A DNA stretch of 64,000 nucleotides from Pseudonocardia humida (GTDB lineage: Bacteria; Actinomycetota; Actinomycetes; Mycobacteriales; Pseudonocardiaceae): the NCBI RefSeq assembly GCF_023898865.1, contig NZ_JAGSOV010000045.1:1-64000 (forward strand). The letters run 5' to 3'. The notes under the pieces were generated by a model that saw only the letters and a list, made by a program, of their open reading frames with translations, was not told where the DNA came from and ran no database searches. The first letter of the stretch is position 1. Every line of letters starts with the position of its first letter. Below are positions 24,388-32,353 of this stretch, piece after piece. A program made the translations under genes and the position numbers.

Positions 24388-25824
24388 ATGGCCACCGACG
24401 ACGCAGCCGCCCCCACCGGCGCGGACAGCTCCGGGTTCCGCACCGAGCACGACACGATGGGCGAGGTCCGGGTACCCGCCGACGCCCTGTGGCGGGCCCA
24501 GACCCAGCGCGCCGTGCAGAACTTCCCGATCTCCGGCCGCGGCCTGGAGCGATCCCAGATCCGCGCGCTCGGCCTGGTCAAGGCGGCCGCGGCGCGGGTC
24601 AACGGCAAGATCGGGGTGCTCGACGCGGAGAAGGCCGACGCGATCGCGGCCGCCGCCGACCGGGTCGCCGCGGGCGAGTTCGACGACCACTTCCCGATCG
24701 ACGTCTTCCAGACCGGGTCGGGCACCAGCTCGAACATGAACGCCAACGAGGTCATCGCCTCGGTGGCGGCGGCGTCCGGCGTGCAGGTGCACCCGAACGA
24801 CCACGTCAACGCCTCGCAGTCGTCCAACGACGTGTTCCCGACGACCATCCACCTGGCCGCGACCGAGGCCCTGGCCACCGACCTGGTCGACGCGCTCGAC
24901 CACCTGGCGGGCGCGCTGCGCCGGCGCGCGGGCGACTGGGCCGACGTGGTCAAGGCCGGCCGCACGCACCTGATGGACGCCGTCCCGGTCACCCTGGGCC
25001 AGGAGGCGGGCGGGTGGGCCACCCAGGTCGAGTACGGCGCCGACCGGGTCCGCGGCGTCCTGCCCCGGCTCGGCCAGCTGCCGATCGGCGGCACCGCGGT
25101 CGGCACCGGCATCAACGCGCCGGAGGGCTTCGGCGCCATGGTCGTCGACGAGCTGCGCACCGCCACCGAGCTGTTCGTGCTGACCGAGGCCGAGGACCAC
25201 TTCGAGGCGCAGGGCGCGCGCGACGGGCTGGTCGAGGCGTCGGGCGCGCTGCGCACGATCGCGGTGTCCCTGTTCAAGATCGCCAACGACCTCCGCTGGC
25301 TGGGCTCCGGCCCGCGCGCAGGCCTGGCCGAGCTGCGCCTGCCCGACCTGCAGCCGGGCAGCTCGATCATGCCGGGCAAGGTCAACCCGGTGATCAGCGA
25401 GGCGACGATGATGGTGGCCGCGCAGGTCATCGGCAACGACGCCACCGTCGCCTTCGCCGGCAGCCAGGGCAACTTCGAGCTCAACGTGATGATGCCGGTG
25501 ATGGCCCGCAACCTGCTGGAGTCGGCGCGGCTGCTGACCGCGGTGGCCCGCCTGCTGGCCGACAAGGTCGTCGACGGCGCCGAGGCCGACGTCGAGCGGG
25601 CCCGCGAGTACGCCGAGTCGTCGCCGTCGGTGGTGACGCCGCTGAACCGCTACCTCGGCTACGAGGAGGCGGCCTCGATCGCGAAGCAGTCGCTCAAGGA
25701 GCGCAAGACCATCCGCGAGGTCGTGGTGGAGCGGGGGCACGTGCGCGACGGGAAGCTCACCGAGGAGCAGCTCGACACCGCGCTCGACGTGCTGGGGATG
25801 ACCCGCGGCAGCGCCGGGGGCTGA
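24388..25824 (+). CDS. fumC: Class II fumarate hydratase
   Basis: 478 aa. Fumarase/aspartase superfamily, TCA cycle. Signatures: TGSGTSSNMNANEVIA, ASQSSNDVFPTTIH, AGRTHLMDAVPVTLGQE, and the catalytic-Ser loop GSSIMPGKVNPV. ATG 24388 is chosen because the protein then starts just before RTEHDTMGEVRVP; the frame is open further upstream but non-homologous. Syntenic with Rv1098c, adjacent to the glpX region. Confidence 0.97.
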   Translation: MATDDAAAPTGADSSGFRTEHDTMGEVRVPADALWRAQTQRAVQNFPISGRGLERSQIRALGLVKAAAARVNGKIGVLDAEKADAIAAAADRVAAGEFDDHFPIDVFQTGSGTSSNMNANEVIASVAAASGVQVHPNDHVNASQSSNDVFPTTIHLAATEALATDLVDALDHLAGALRRRAGDWADVVKAGRTHLMDAVPVTLGQEAGGWATQVEYGADRVRGVLPRLGQLPIGGTAVGTGINAPEGFGAMVVDELRTATELFVLTEAEDHFEAQGARDGLVEASGALRTIAVSLFKIANDLRWLGSGPRAGLAELRLPDLQPGSSIMPGKVNPVISEATMMVAAQVIGNDATVAFAGSQGNFELNVMMPVMARNLLESARLLTAVARLLADKVVDGAEADVERAREYAESSPSVVTPLNRYLGYEEAASIAKQSLKERKTIREVVVERGHVRDGKLTEEQLDTALDVLGMTRGSAGG

Positions 25825-25835
25825 CCGCGGCCGCG

Positions 25836-26804
25836 TCAGGCGGGCTCGGCCGCGGCGCGGGCGAAGCGGGTGGCCAGCTCGCCCACCAGGGTGCGCAGCC
25901 CCGGCGGTGAGACCACCTCGAACTCCTCGCCGAGCACGCCCAGCGCCATGGCGGGCCAGGACAGGTCGTCGGTGGTCATGGTGACGCGGGTGCGCTCGGG
26001 CCCGAGCTCCTCGACGACGAACCACCGGCCCATGCGCTCGCGCACCGCGGCCGCCGGGGCCTCGACCAGCGCCTCCACCGCGTGCGACGCCGGGATGCGG
26101 GTGATCCCGGCCCGGACGAACGCCGCGGCGTCCTCGGCGGGCAGCTCGCGGGGGCGGAACCGGGCGCCGGTCCCCCGCGGGCCGGTGACCCGGTCGAGGC
26201 GGAAGCTGCGCCAGTCGGTGCGGTCGAGGTCGTAGGCCACGACGTACCAGCGCCGCCCCAGCGACACCAGCCGCAGCGGCTCGGCGTGACGGGCCGTGTC
26301 GGCGCCGTCGTGGGCGGTGTAGCGGAACCGCACCCGCTCGGCGTCGCGGCAGGCCTGGGCGAGGACGGAGAGCACGTCGGGGTCGACGGCCGGGCCGGGC
26401 GCGCCGCCCCACGAGCCGGGCACGGTGACCGCCCGGACGGCGTCGACGCGGCGGCGCAGCCGGGCCGGCATGACCTGCACGACCTTGGCCAGCGCCCGCG
26501 CCGCGGCCTCCTCGATGCCCGAGGTCGCGCCCTGGGTGGCGGCCTGCATCCCGACCGCCAGCGCGACGGCCTCCTCGTCGTCGAGGATCAGCGGCGGCAG
26601 CGACGCCCCCGCGGCCAGCTGGTAGCCGCCGTCGACGCCGCGGCTGGCCTCGACGGGGTAGCCCAGCTCGCGCAGCCGGTCGACGTCGCGGCGCAGCGTG
26701 CGGGGCGAGACCCCGAGCTTGTCGGCGAGCACCGGGCCCGGCCAGTACCGCCGCGTCTGCAGCAGGGACAGCAGCCGCAGGGTGCGGGAGCTCGTGTTCG
26801 CCAT
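25836..26804 (-). CDS. WYL-domain transcriptional regulator (YafY-like)
   Basis: 322 aa. N-terminal DeoR-type winged HTH (RTLRLLSLLQTRRYW, KLGVSPRTLRRDVDRLRELGYPV), a WYL domain (~140-225; RWYVVAYDLDRTDWRSFRLDRV) and a C-terminal WCX-like extension. WYL domains bind a ligand, often nucleic acid. Divergent from a DinB-family gene with two GGTCAGGAARTGACC palindromes between them, so it most likely represses both. CAGGAT lies 6 nt before the ATG with no ribosome site: probably leaderless. Confidence 0.92.
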   Translation of the reverse strand: MANTSSRTLRLLSLLQTRRYWPGPVLADKLGVSPRTLRRDVDRLRELGYPVEASRGVDGGYQLAAGASLPPLILDDEEAVALAVGMQAATQGATSGIEEAAARALAKVVQVMPARLRRRVDAVRAVTVPGSWGGAPGPAVDPDVLSVLAQACRDAERVRFRYTAHDGADTARHAEPLRLVSLGRRWYVVAYDLDRTDWRSFRLDRVTGPRGTGARFRPRELPAEDAAAFVRAGITRIPASHAVEALVEAPAAAVRERMGRWFVVEELGPERTRVTMTTDDLSWPAMALGVLGEEFEVVSPPGLRTLVGELATRFARAAAEPA

Positions 26805-26827
26805 GGGTCCATCCTGCGCCGGATTCC

Positions 26828-26872
26828 GGTCAGGAAATGACCGTTGGGCAACATTGAGGTCAGGAAGTGACC
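26828..26872. promoter_or_regulatory. Tandem palindromic operators of the WYL regulator
   Basis: GGTCAGGAAATGACC (26828-26842) and GGTCAGGAAGTGACC (26858-26872): each is a GGTCA-N5-TGACC palindrome, with starts 30 bp apart, about three helical turns, so on the same DNA face. In the divergent promoter between the WYL gene and the DinB gene. Confidence 0.75.
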
Positions 26873-26940
26873 GCTGCACCCCCTAGCCTTGTCCCGGTGA
26901 GCGAGTCGGGGATCCGACCCCACGATCGAGAGGCCAGGAG

Positions 26941-27462
26941 ATGACGACGATGGAGCAGACCCTCACCGGTGAGCGCGCCGACCTGCTGGAGACCCTGCGG
27001 ATGCACCGCGCCCTGCTGCGCGGCACCGCCCGCGACCTGACCGACGAGCAGGCCGCCACCCGCAGCACCGTCAGCGAGCTGACCGTGGGCGGGCTGATCA
27101 AGCACGTCGCCCTCATGGAGTCGCAGTGGGTCGACTTCATCGAGCAGGGCACCTCGGCGATGGAGTCGTCCCCCGACGACGACTGGGCGGAGTTCGGCAA
27201 CACCTTCCGGATGCTGGAGGGCGAGACGCTGCAGGTCCTGCTCGACCGCTACGACGAGATCGCCCGGCGCACCGACGAGGTGGTGGCGACGCTGCCCGAC
27301 CTGGACCTGTCGCACCCGCTGCCGGAGGCGCCGTGGTTCCCGCCGGGCGCGCGCCGCTCGGCCCGCCGGGTGTTCATGGGCCTCATCGCCGAGATCGCCC
27401 AGCACGCCGGGCACGCCGACATCATCCGCGAGGCGATCGACGGCCAGAAGTCGATGGGCTGA
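26941..27462 (+). CDS. DinB-family four-helix protein
   Basis: 173 aa. DinB/mycothiol-S-transferase fold: ETLRMHRALLRGTARDLTDEQ, GGLIKHVALMESQWVDF (metal-site His) and LIAEIAQHAGHADIIREAIDG (two more His). Such proteins are metal-dependent, and in actinobacteria several are mycothiol-dependent transferases or detoxifiers. Good ribosome site (AGGAG) before ATG 26941. Paired with, and probably controlled by, the divergent WYL regulator. Confidence 0.88.
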   Translation: MTTMEQTLTGERADLLETLRMHRALLRGTARDLTDEQAATRSTVSELTVGGLIKHVALMESQWVDFIEQGTSAMESSPDDDWAEFGNTFRMLEGETLQVLLDRYDEIARRTDEVVATLPDLDLSHPLPEAPWFPPGARRSARRVFMGLIAEIAQHAGHADIIREAIDGQKSMG

Positions 27463-27511
27463 CGACAGGTCGGCGGGGGCGGCTGTCGGTCGGCGCTGCC
27501 AGGATGGGTCC

Positions 27512-29020
27512 ATGCTGCTCAGCGACGTGGTCGCCACCTCGGCCGCGGTCGGGGCCACCCGCTCCCGCACCGCCAAGGCCGCCGCGCTCGCCGACGCACT
27601 GCGCGCGGCCGCCCCGGCCGAGGTGGAGGCGGTCACCGCGTGGCTGTCCGGGGAGGCCCGGCAGGGCCGGATCGGCGCCGGGTGGCGCACCCTGGCCGCC
27701 CTCGACCACGCCCCGGCCGCCCAGCCGTCCCTGCGGGTCGACGTGGTCGACCGGCTCCTCGACGAGCTGGCCGCCACCACCGGCAGCGGCTCGGTCGCCC
27801 GCCGCGCCGCGCTGCTGGGCGAGCTGTTCGGCGCCGCGACCGCCGACGAGCAGGCCTTCCTGCGCCGGCTGATCACCGGCGAGCTGCGTCAGGGGGCGCT
27901 GGAGGGCGTGATGCTGGAGGCCATCGCGTCCGCCGCCGAGGTGCCGGCCGCCGTGGTGCGCCGCGCCTTCATGCTCTCCGGTCGACTGCCCGGCACCGCC
28001 GCGCTGGCCCTGTCCGGTGGGGTCGAGGCCCTGCGGGCGGTGGCGCTGCGGGTCGGCACCCCGGTCCGGCCGATGCTCGCCTCCCCGGCCGACTCGCTTG
28101 ACGGCGCCCTCGCCGACCTCGGCTCCGACGTCAGCGTCGAGTACAAGCTCGACGGCGCCCGCATCCAGGTCCACCGCGACGGCGCCGACGTCCGCGTCTG
28201 GACCAGGACGCTGCGCGAGATCACCGCCGCCGTCCCGGAGCTGGTCGAGTTCGTCCGCGGCCTGCCGTGCACGTCGGTCGTGCTCGACGGCGAGACCCTC
28301 GCCCTCACCGACGAGGGCCGCCCCCGCCCCTTCCAGGAGACGATGAGCCGCTTCGGCGCCGCCGCCGGCGACCAGCTGCTGGCGCCCTTCTTCTTCGACT
28401 GCCTCGCCCTCGACGGCGCCGACCTGCTCGACGAGCCGCTCGCCGTCCGGCTGGAGGCCCTGGAGACGGTCGCCGGCGCGCACCGCATGCCGGGGCGGCT
28501 GCGGCCCACCCCCGACGAAGCAGCGCAGGTCCTGGCCGACGCCATGGACGCCGGCCACGAGGGCGTCATGGTCAAGTCGCTGGCCGCCCCGTACGCCGCG
28601 GGCCGGCGCGGCAAGGCCTGGCAGAAGGTCAAGCCGGTGCACACCCTCGACCTCGTCGTGATCGGCGCCGAGTGGGGCTACGGCCGGCGTACGGGCTCGC
28701 TGTCCAACATCCACCTCGGCGCCCGCGACCCCGACGGCGGCGAGCCGATCATGGTGGGCAAGACGTTCAAGGGCATGACCGACGAGCTGCTGGCCTGGCA
28801 GACGGCCACCTTCCCGCGGTACGCGCGGGAGGAGGTGCCGGGCGCGGTGCTGCTGCGCCCGGAGCTGGTCGTCGAGATCGAGCTCGACGGCGCCCAGCGC
28901 AGCACGCGCTACCCCGGCGGCGTGGCGCTGCGGTTCGCCCGGGTCCTGCGCTACCGCCCGGACAAGACCCCCGCCGAGGCCGACACGATCGACGCGGTGC
29001 GGGCGATGCTGCGCGACTGA
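27512..29020 (+). CDS. lig: ATP-dependent DNA ligase
   Basis: 502 aa. N-terminal DNA-binding domain, adenylation domain with nucleotide-binding motif I EYKLDGARIQVHRDG (K near 212), motif III LDGETLALTDEGR, motif IV/V EGVMVKSL and KAWQKVKP, then an OB-fold. Actinobacterial LigB-like relative of archaeal ligases, which seals nicks using ATP and works beside the NAD-dependent LigA. CAGGAT lies 6 nt before ATG, so possibly leaderless. Confidence 0.94.
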   Translation: MLLSDVVATSAAVGATRSRTAKAAALADALRAAAPAEVEAVTAWLSGEARQGRIGAGWRTLAALDHAPAAQPSLRVDVVDRLLDELAATTGSGSVARRAALLGELFGAATADEQAFLRRLITGELRQGALEGVMLEAIASAAEVPAAVVRRAFMLSGRLPGTAALALSGGVEALRAVALRVGTPVRPMLASPADSLDGALADLGSDVSVEYKLDGARIQVHRDGADVRVWTRTLREITAAVPELVEFVRGLPCTSVVLDGETLALTDEGRPRPFQETMSRFGAAAGDQLLAPFFFDCLALDGADLLDEPLAVRLEALETVAGAHRMPGRLRPTPDEAAQVLADAMDAGHEGVMVKSLAAPYAAGRRGKAWQKVKPVHTLDLVVIGAEWGYGRRTGSLSNIHLGARDPDGGEPIMVGKTFKGMTDELLAWQTATFPRYAREEVPGAVLLRPELVVEIELDGAQRSTRYPGGVALRFARVLRYRPDKTPAEADTIDAVRAMLRD

Positions 29021-29048
29021 CTCGGTTTCGCGCGGCCCGTTCCGACCG

Positions 29049-29468
29049 CTACCGGGCGCCGGGGAGCGTGGCGATGGTGCCCTGCGCGACGGCGCAGAGG
29101 GTCGGCTCCCCCGCGTCGCTCAGCGCCTCGACGTCGCACCGGCACACGACCCGCGCCCGCCCGGCCCGTACCACCCGGGCGCGGGCGCGCAGGGTGCGGC
29201 CCGTGGCCGGGCGCAGGTAGTCGATGGTGAGCCCGGCGGTCACCAGGCCGGAGCCGACGGCCGCGCCCGCGGCGAAGGTGAGCGCGTTGTCGGCGGCGTA
29301 GCTGAGCACGCCGCCGTGCACGAAGCCCATCTGCTGGCGCAGGTCGTCGCGGATGTCCAGCTCCAGCACCGCCACCCCGTCCCCGAACTCGGTCAGCCGC
29401 GCCCCGAGCAGCCGGCTGAACGGCTGCGACTCCAGGATCCCCTGCGCGTACTCGAGCGGTGTCGTCAT
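29049..29468 (-). CDS. PaaI-family acyl-CoA thioesterase
   Basis: 139 aa hot-dog fold: QPFSRLLGARLTEFGDGVAVLELD, GFVHGGVLSYAADNALTFAAG (helix with the catalytic Asp/Asn) and TAGLTIDYLRPATGRTLRARA. Hydrolyses acyl- or aryl-CoA thioesters. GAGGTGGGG directly before ATG 29468 supports this start over 29486. Divergent from a MarR regulator over a palindromic site, so the two are probably co-regulated. Confidence 0.9.
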   Translation of the reverse strand: MTTPLEYAQGILESQPFSRLLGARLTEFGDGVAVLELDIRDDLRQQMGFVHGGVLSYAADNALTFAAGAAVGSGLVTAGLTIDYLRPATGRTLRARARVVRAGRARVVCRCDVEALSDAGEPTLCAVAQGTIATLPGAR

Positions 29469-29475
29469 CCCCACC

Positions 29476-29495
29476 TCACTTCGCATCTGAAGTGA
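29476..29495. promoter_or_regulatory. MarR-type operator
   Basis: TCACTTC-N6-GAAGTGA inverted repeat in the 65-bp gap between the thioesterase and the MarR gene. The size fits a MarR dimer site. Confidence 0.6.
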
Positions 29496-29533
29496 GCATC
29501 GCGCCCGCCGCCGCCGACTGTCAAGATCGCGGG

Positions 29534-29962
29534 GTGGCCGACCCCGATCAGCGCCTGTTCTTCCTGCTCCAGCGCGCGGCGCACACCCTGCGCCTGGCCG
29601 CCGACCGGCGCTGCCTGGCCGCGGCGGGCATCACGACCGCGCAGCTCGGCGCGCTGTACGCCGTGCGCGACCAGCCCGGGACCACCCAGCGGCAACTCGC
29701 CCGCACCCTCGGCCTGCGGGAATCCGCGGTCACCGGCCTGGTCGGCCGGCTCGTCGCGGCCGACATGCTGACCCGCGGCGCCCACCCGGACGAGCACCGA
29801 GCGGTGGTGCTCGAACTCTCGACGAGGGGCACCGAGGCCCTCGCCGCCGTCCAGCCCGAGGTCGACCGGTTCAACGCCGAGCTGCACGACCTGCTGGGCG
29901 ACGGGTTCGACAGCACGTCCGAGGCGATGCACCGACTCGCGCACTGGAACCCCGCCGAGTGA
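29534..29962 (+). CDS. MarR-family regulator
   Basis: 142 aa from GTG 29534. Winged HTH: GITTAQLGALYAVRDQPGTTQRQLARTLGLRESAVTGLVGRL with wing TRGAHPDEHRAVVLELSTRG. CAAGAT ends 6 nt before the GTG and no ribosome site is seen: leaderless. Probably represses the divergent thioesterase gene and itself through the palindrome at 29476-29495, relieved by an aromatic or acyl ligand (inference). Confidence 0.92.
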   Translation: MADPDQRLFFLLQRAAHTLRLAADRRCLAAAGITTAQLGALYAVRDQPGTTQRQLARTLGLRESAVTGLVGRLVAADMLTRGAHPDEHRAVVLELSTRGTEALAAVQPEVDRFNAELHDLLGDGFDSTSEAMHRLAHWNPAE

Positions 29963-29990
29963 CCTCGCGGTGCCTCCACCAGCGGATCCG

Positions 29991-30040
29991 ACTTGCCAGT
30001 CAGGAAAGTGAAGTGCTAACTTGCCTGCAAGGAAAGTCAA
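29991..30040. promoter_or_regulatory. Direct-repeat operator of the membrane-protein/winged-helix operon
   Basis: ACTTGCC-N6-GGAAAGT occurs at 29991 and again at 30019 (28-bp period); the second copy contains the dyad CTTGC-CT-GCAAG. Lower G+C than the surroundings. Lies 20 bp upstream of the operon start, so likely bound by the winged-helix protein encoded as its second gene. Confidence 0.6.
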
Positions 30041-30059
30041 ACGTGTGGAGGTGGAACCG

Positions 30060-30512
30060 ATGGTCGACTCCGAGGAAGCGCGCGCCCGCCTGGCCGAGAT
30101 CGCCGAGCGGCGCAAGCAGGTGCTCGACGGCACGACCCGCGGGCGGCACCGCGGCTGGGACACCACCGGACTGGTGGCGCTGGTCGCCGGCTTCGCGGCG
30201 ATGGACCTGCCCGTGCCGATGGCCCTGCGGCTCAGCCTGTTCGGCGGAGCGGTGATCGCCGCGCTCGCCTGCTTCACCCACGCCGGCCGGCACGGCCGGG
30301 TGGCCATGCACAGGTCCCAGATGACCCCCCGCTTCTGGGCCCTGCTCGCCGGCGGCGCGCTGGCCTCCGCCGCGCTCACCGTCGCCGGCCTGCGGCTGCT
30401 CGACCAGATCGACTTCCCGCTGCGCAACACGCTCGTCGGCGTGGTGCTGGCCGTCTTCATCGCGGCCACCCACCCGCTCTACCGGGCGCTGCTGCTGCGG
30501 ACCGCCCGGTGA
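30060..30512 (+). CDS. Four-helix membrane protein of unknown function
   Basis: 150 aa. Basic, helical N-terminus (~1-35) followed by four membrane helices (GLVALVAGFAAMDLPVPMALR, LFGGAVIAALACF, FWALLAGGALASAALTVAG, TLVGVVLAVFIAAT). GGAGG lies 8 nt before ATG 30060. Its stop overlaps the next gene by 4 bp. Pairs of this kind, a small membrane protein plus a one-domain winged-helix regulator, are common in actinobacteria. No function can be assigned. Confidence 0.8.
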   Translation: MVDSEEARARLAEIAERRKQVLDGTTRGRHRGWDTTGLVALVAGFAAMDLPVPMALRLSLFGGAVIAALACFTHAGRHGRVAMHRSQMTPRFWALLAGGALASAALTVAGLRLLDQIDFPLRNTLVGVVLAVFIAATHPLYRALLLRTAR

Positions 30513-30826
30513 GCACACCCCCCGGCTTCGACGAGCTCATCCACCCGCCGACCCGGCTCGGCCTGGTGGCGCTGCTGGCCGCGACGCAGTGGGCCGAGTT
30601 CAGCTTCCTCAAGGAGAGCCTCGGACTCAGCGACTCGGCGCTGTCCAAGCAGGTCTCGACGCTCGCCGAGGCCGGGTACGCGGAGGTGCGCAAGGAAGGC
30701 GCCGGACGGCGGCGGCGCACGCTGGTCAGCCTCACCGACCAGGGCCGCACGGCGTTCGACGGCCACGTCGACGCACTGCGGCGGCTGGTCGGACCCACCG
30801 TGGTGAGCCCGGCGGAGGCGCCGTAG
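30509..30826 (+). CDS. Single-domain winged-helix regulator
   Basis: 105 aa, essentially one winged HTH: PTRLGLVALLAATQWAEFSFLKESLGLSDSALSKQVSTLAE, recognition helix SDSALSKQVSTL, wing GAGRRRRTLVSLTDQGR. Related to the PF13601-type MarR/ArsR-like DNA-binding proteins. GTGA overlap with the membrane protein gene. Likely autorepressor binding the direct repeats at 29991-30040. Confidence 0.88.
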   Translation: MSTPPGFDELIHPPTRLGLVALLAATQWAEFSFLKESLGLSDSALSKQVSTLAEAGYAEVRKEGAGRRRRTLVSLTDQGRTAFDGHVDALRRLVGPTVVSPAEAP

Positions 30827-30885
30827 CCGGCGTCCGGCCCGGCCGGACGCCGGCCGCGACCGGAACGAACGCGGCCGGACGGGCG

Positions 30886-30901
30886 TAGTATCCCGATACC
30901 G
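30886..30901 (+). promoter_or_regulatory. -10 box giving a leaderless guaB1 transcript
   Basis: TAGTAT at 30886-30891; a transcription start the usual distance downstream falls at or within 3 nt of the GTG at 30901. No Shine-Dalgarno lies before the GTG. Confidence 0.5.
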
Positions 30902-32340
30902 TGCGCTTTCTCGACGCCCAGCGGCCCGGTCACGACCTCACCTACGACGACGTCTTCCTCGTTCCCGGCCGGTCGTCGGTGGCCTCCCGGTTCGACGTCG
31001 ACCTCGCCACCGCCGACGGTTCGGGGGCCACGCTGCCCGTCGTCGCGGCGAACATGACCGCGGTCGCCGGCCGCCGGATGGCCGAGACGCTGGCCCGTCG
31101 GGGCGCGCTCACCGTGCTCCCGCAGGACGTGGCGCCCGAGGCGGTGGCCGACATCGTCCGGTTCATCAAGTCCCGCCACGCGGTGTGGGACACCCCGCTC
31201 GTCCTGTCCCCCGGCGACGCGGTGGCCGATGCGGTCAACCTGCTGGCCAAGCGGGCGCACCGGGCCGTCGTCGTGGTCGACGACGGCGGGCGCCCCGTCG
31301 GCACCGTCGACGAGGCCGCCTGCACCGGGGTCGACCGCTTCACCCGGCTCGCCGACGTGCTCGAACCGTCCCCGCTGACGCTGCCGCTGGACACCTCGCC
31401 GCGCGAGGTCTTCGAGGCGCTCGGCGGGCGGGGGGTCGCGCTCGGGGTCGACGCCGACGGCCGGCTGGCCGGTCTGCTCACCTCGCTCGGCGCGCTGCGC
31501 GCCGACATCTACCGCCCCTCCCTCGATGCCGACGGCCGGCTGCGCACGGCGGCCGCCGTCGGCATCAACGGCGACGTCGCGGTCAAGGCGAAGGCGCTGC
31601 TGGACGCCGGTGTCGACGTGCTCGTGGTGGACACCGCGCACGGCCACCAGGACAAGATGCTGGAGGCGCTGCGGGCGGTGCGCGGCGTGGTCACCGACGC
31701 CGGGGCCGCGGTGCCGGTGGTCGCGGGCAACGTGGTCACCGCCGAGGGCGTGGCCGACCTGGCCGAGGCCGGCGCCGACATCGTCAAGGTCGGGGTCGGG
31801 CCCGGCGCGATGTGCACCACCCGGATGGCCACCGGCGTGGGGCGGCCGCAGTTCAGCGCGGTGCTGGAGTGCGCCGAGGCCGGGCGGCGGCACGGGGTCC
31901 GCATCTGGGCCGACGGCGGCGTGCGCCACCCGCGCGACGTGGCGCTGGCGCTGGCCGCGGGCGCGTCCGCGGTGATGATCGGGTCGTGGCTGGCCGGCAC
32001 CTACGAGTCGCCGGGCGACCTGCTGCGCGACGAGTCCGGCCGGCTGTACAAGGAGTGCTTCGGGATGGCGTCCAAGCGCGCCGTCGGGGCCCGCACCCGC
32101 GGGGACGGCGCCTTCGACCAGGCCCGCAAGGCCCTGTTCGAGGAGGGCATCTCCAGCTCGCGGCAGTGGCTCGACCCGCGCCGGCCCGGGGTGGAGGACG
32201 TGCTCGACGAGATCTGCTCCGGCGTGCGCTCCACCTGCACGTACGCCGGCGCCCGCACCCTCGACGAGCTGGCCGAGCGCGCCGTCATCGGTGTGCAGAC
32301 GATGGCAGGCTTCACCGAGGGCACACCGCACGGCCTGTGA
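30901..32340 (+). CDS. guaB1: GuaB1-type GMP reductase/IMPDH-related protein
   Basis: 479 aa. IMPDH/GMPR TIM barrel with an inserted CBS pair (~95-215, VLSPGDAVADAVNLLAKRAHRAVVVVDDG). Motifs: LTYDDVFLVPGRS, VDVLVVDTAHGH, VGVGPGAMCTTRMATGVG with the catalytic Cys, and WADGGVRHPRDVALALAAGA. Actinobacterial GuaB1 enzymes convert GMP to IMP with NADPH in purine salvage. Downstream kynU follows after 13 bp, so they may share a transcript. Confidence 0.92.
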   Translation: MRFLDAQRPGHDLTYDDVFLVPGRSSVASRFDVDLATADGSGATLPVVAANMTAVAGRRMAETLARRGALTVLPQDVAPEAVADIVRFIKSRHAVWDTPLVLSPGDAVADAVNLLAKRAHRAVVVVDDGGRPVGTVDEAACTGVDRFTRLADVLEPSPLTLPLDTSPREVFEALGGRGVALGVDADGRLAGLLTSLGALRADIYRPSLDADGRLRTAAAVGINGDVAVKAKALLDAGVDVLVVDTAHGHQDKMLEALRAVRGVVTDAGAAVPVVAGNVVTAEGVADLAEAGADIVKVGVGPGAMCTTRMATGVGRPQFSAVLECAEAGRRHGVRIWADGGVRHPRDVALALAAGASAVMIGSWLAGTYESPGDLLRDESGRLYKECFGMASKRAVGARTRGDGAFDQARKALFEEGISSSRQWLDPRRPGVEDVLDEICSGVRSTCTYAGARTLDELAERAVIGVQTMAGFTEGTPHGL

Positions 32341-32353
32341 GGGGACCGCTGTC

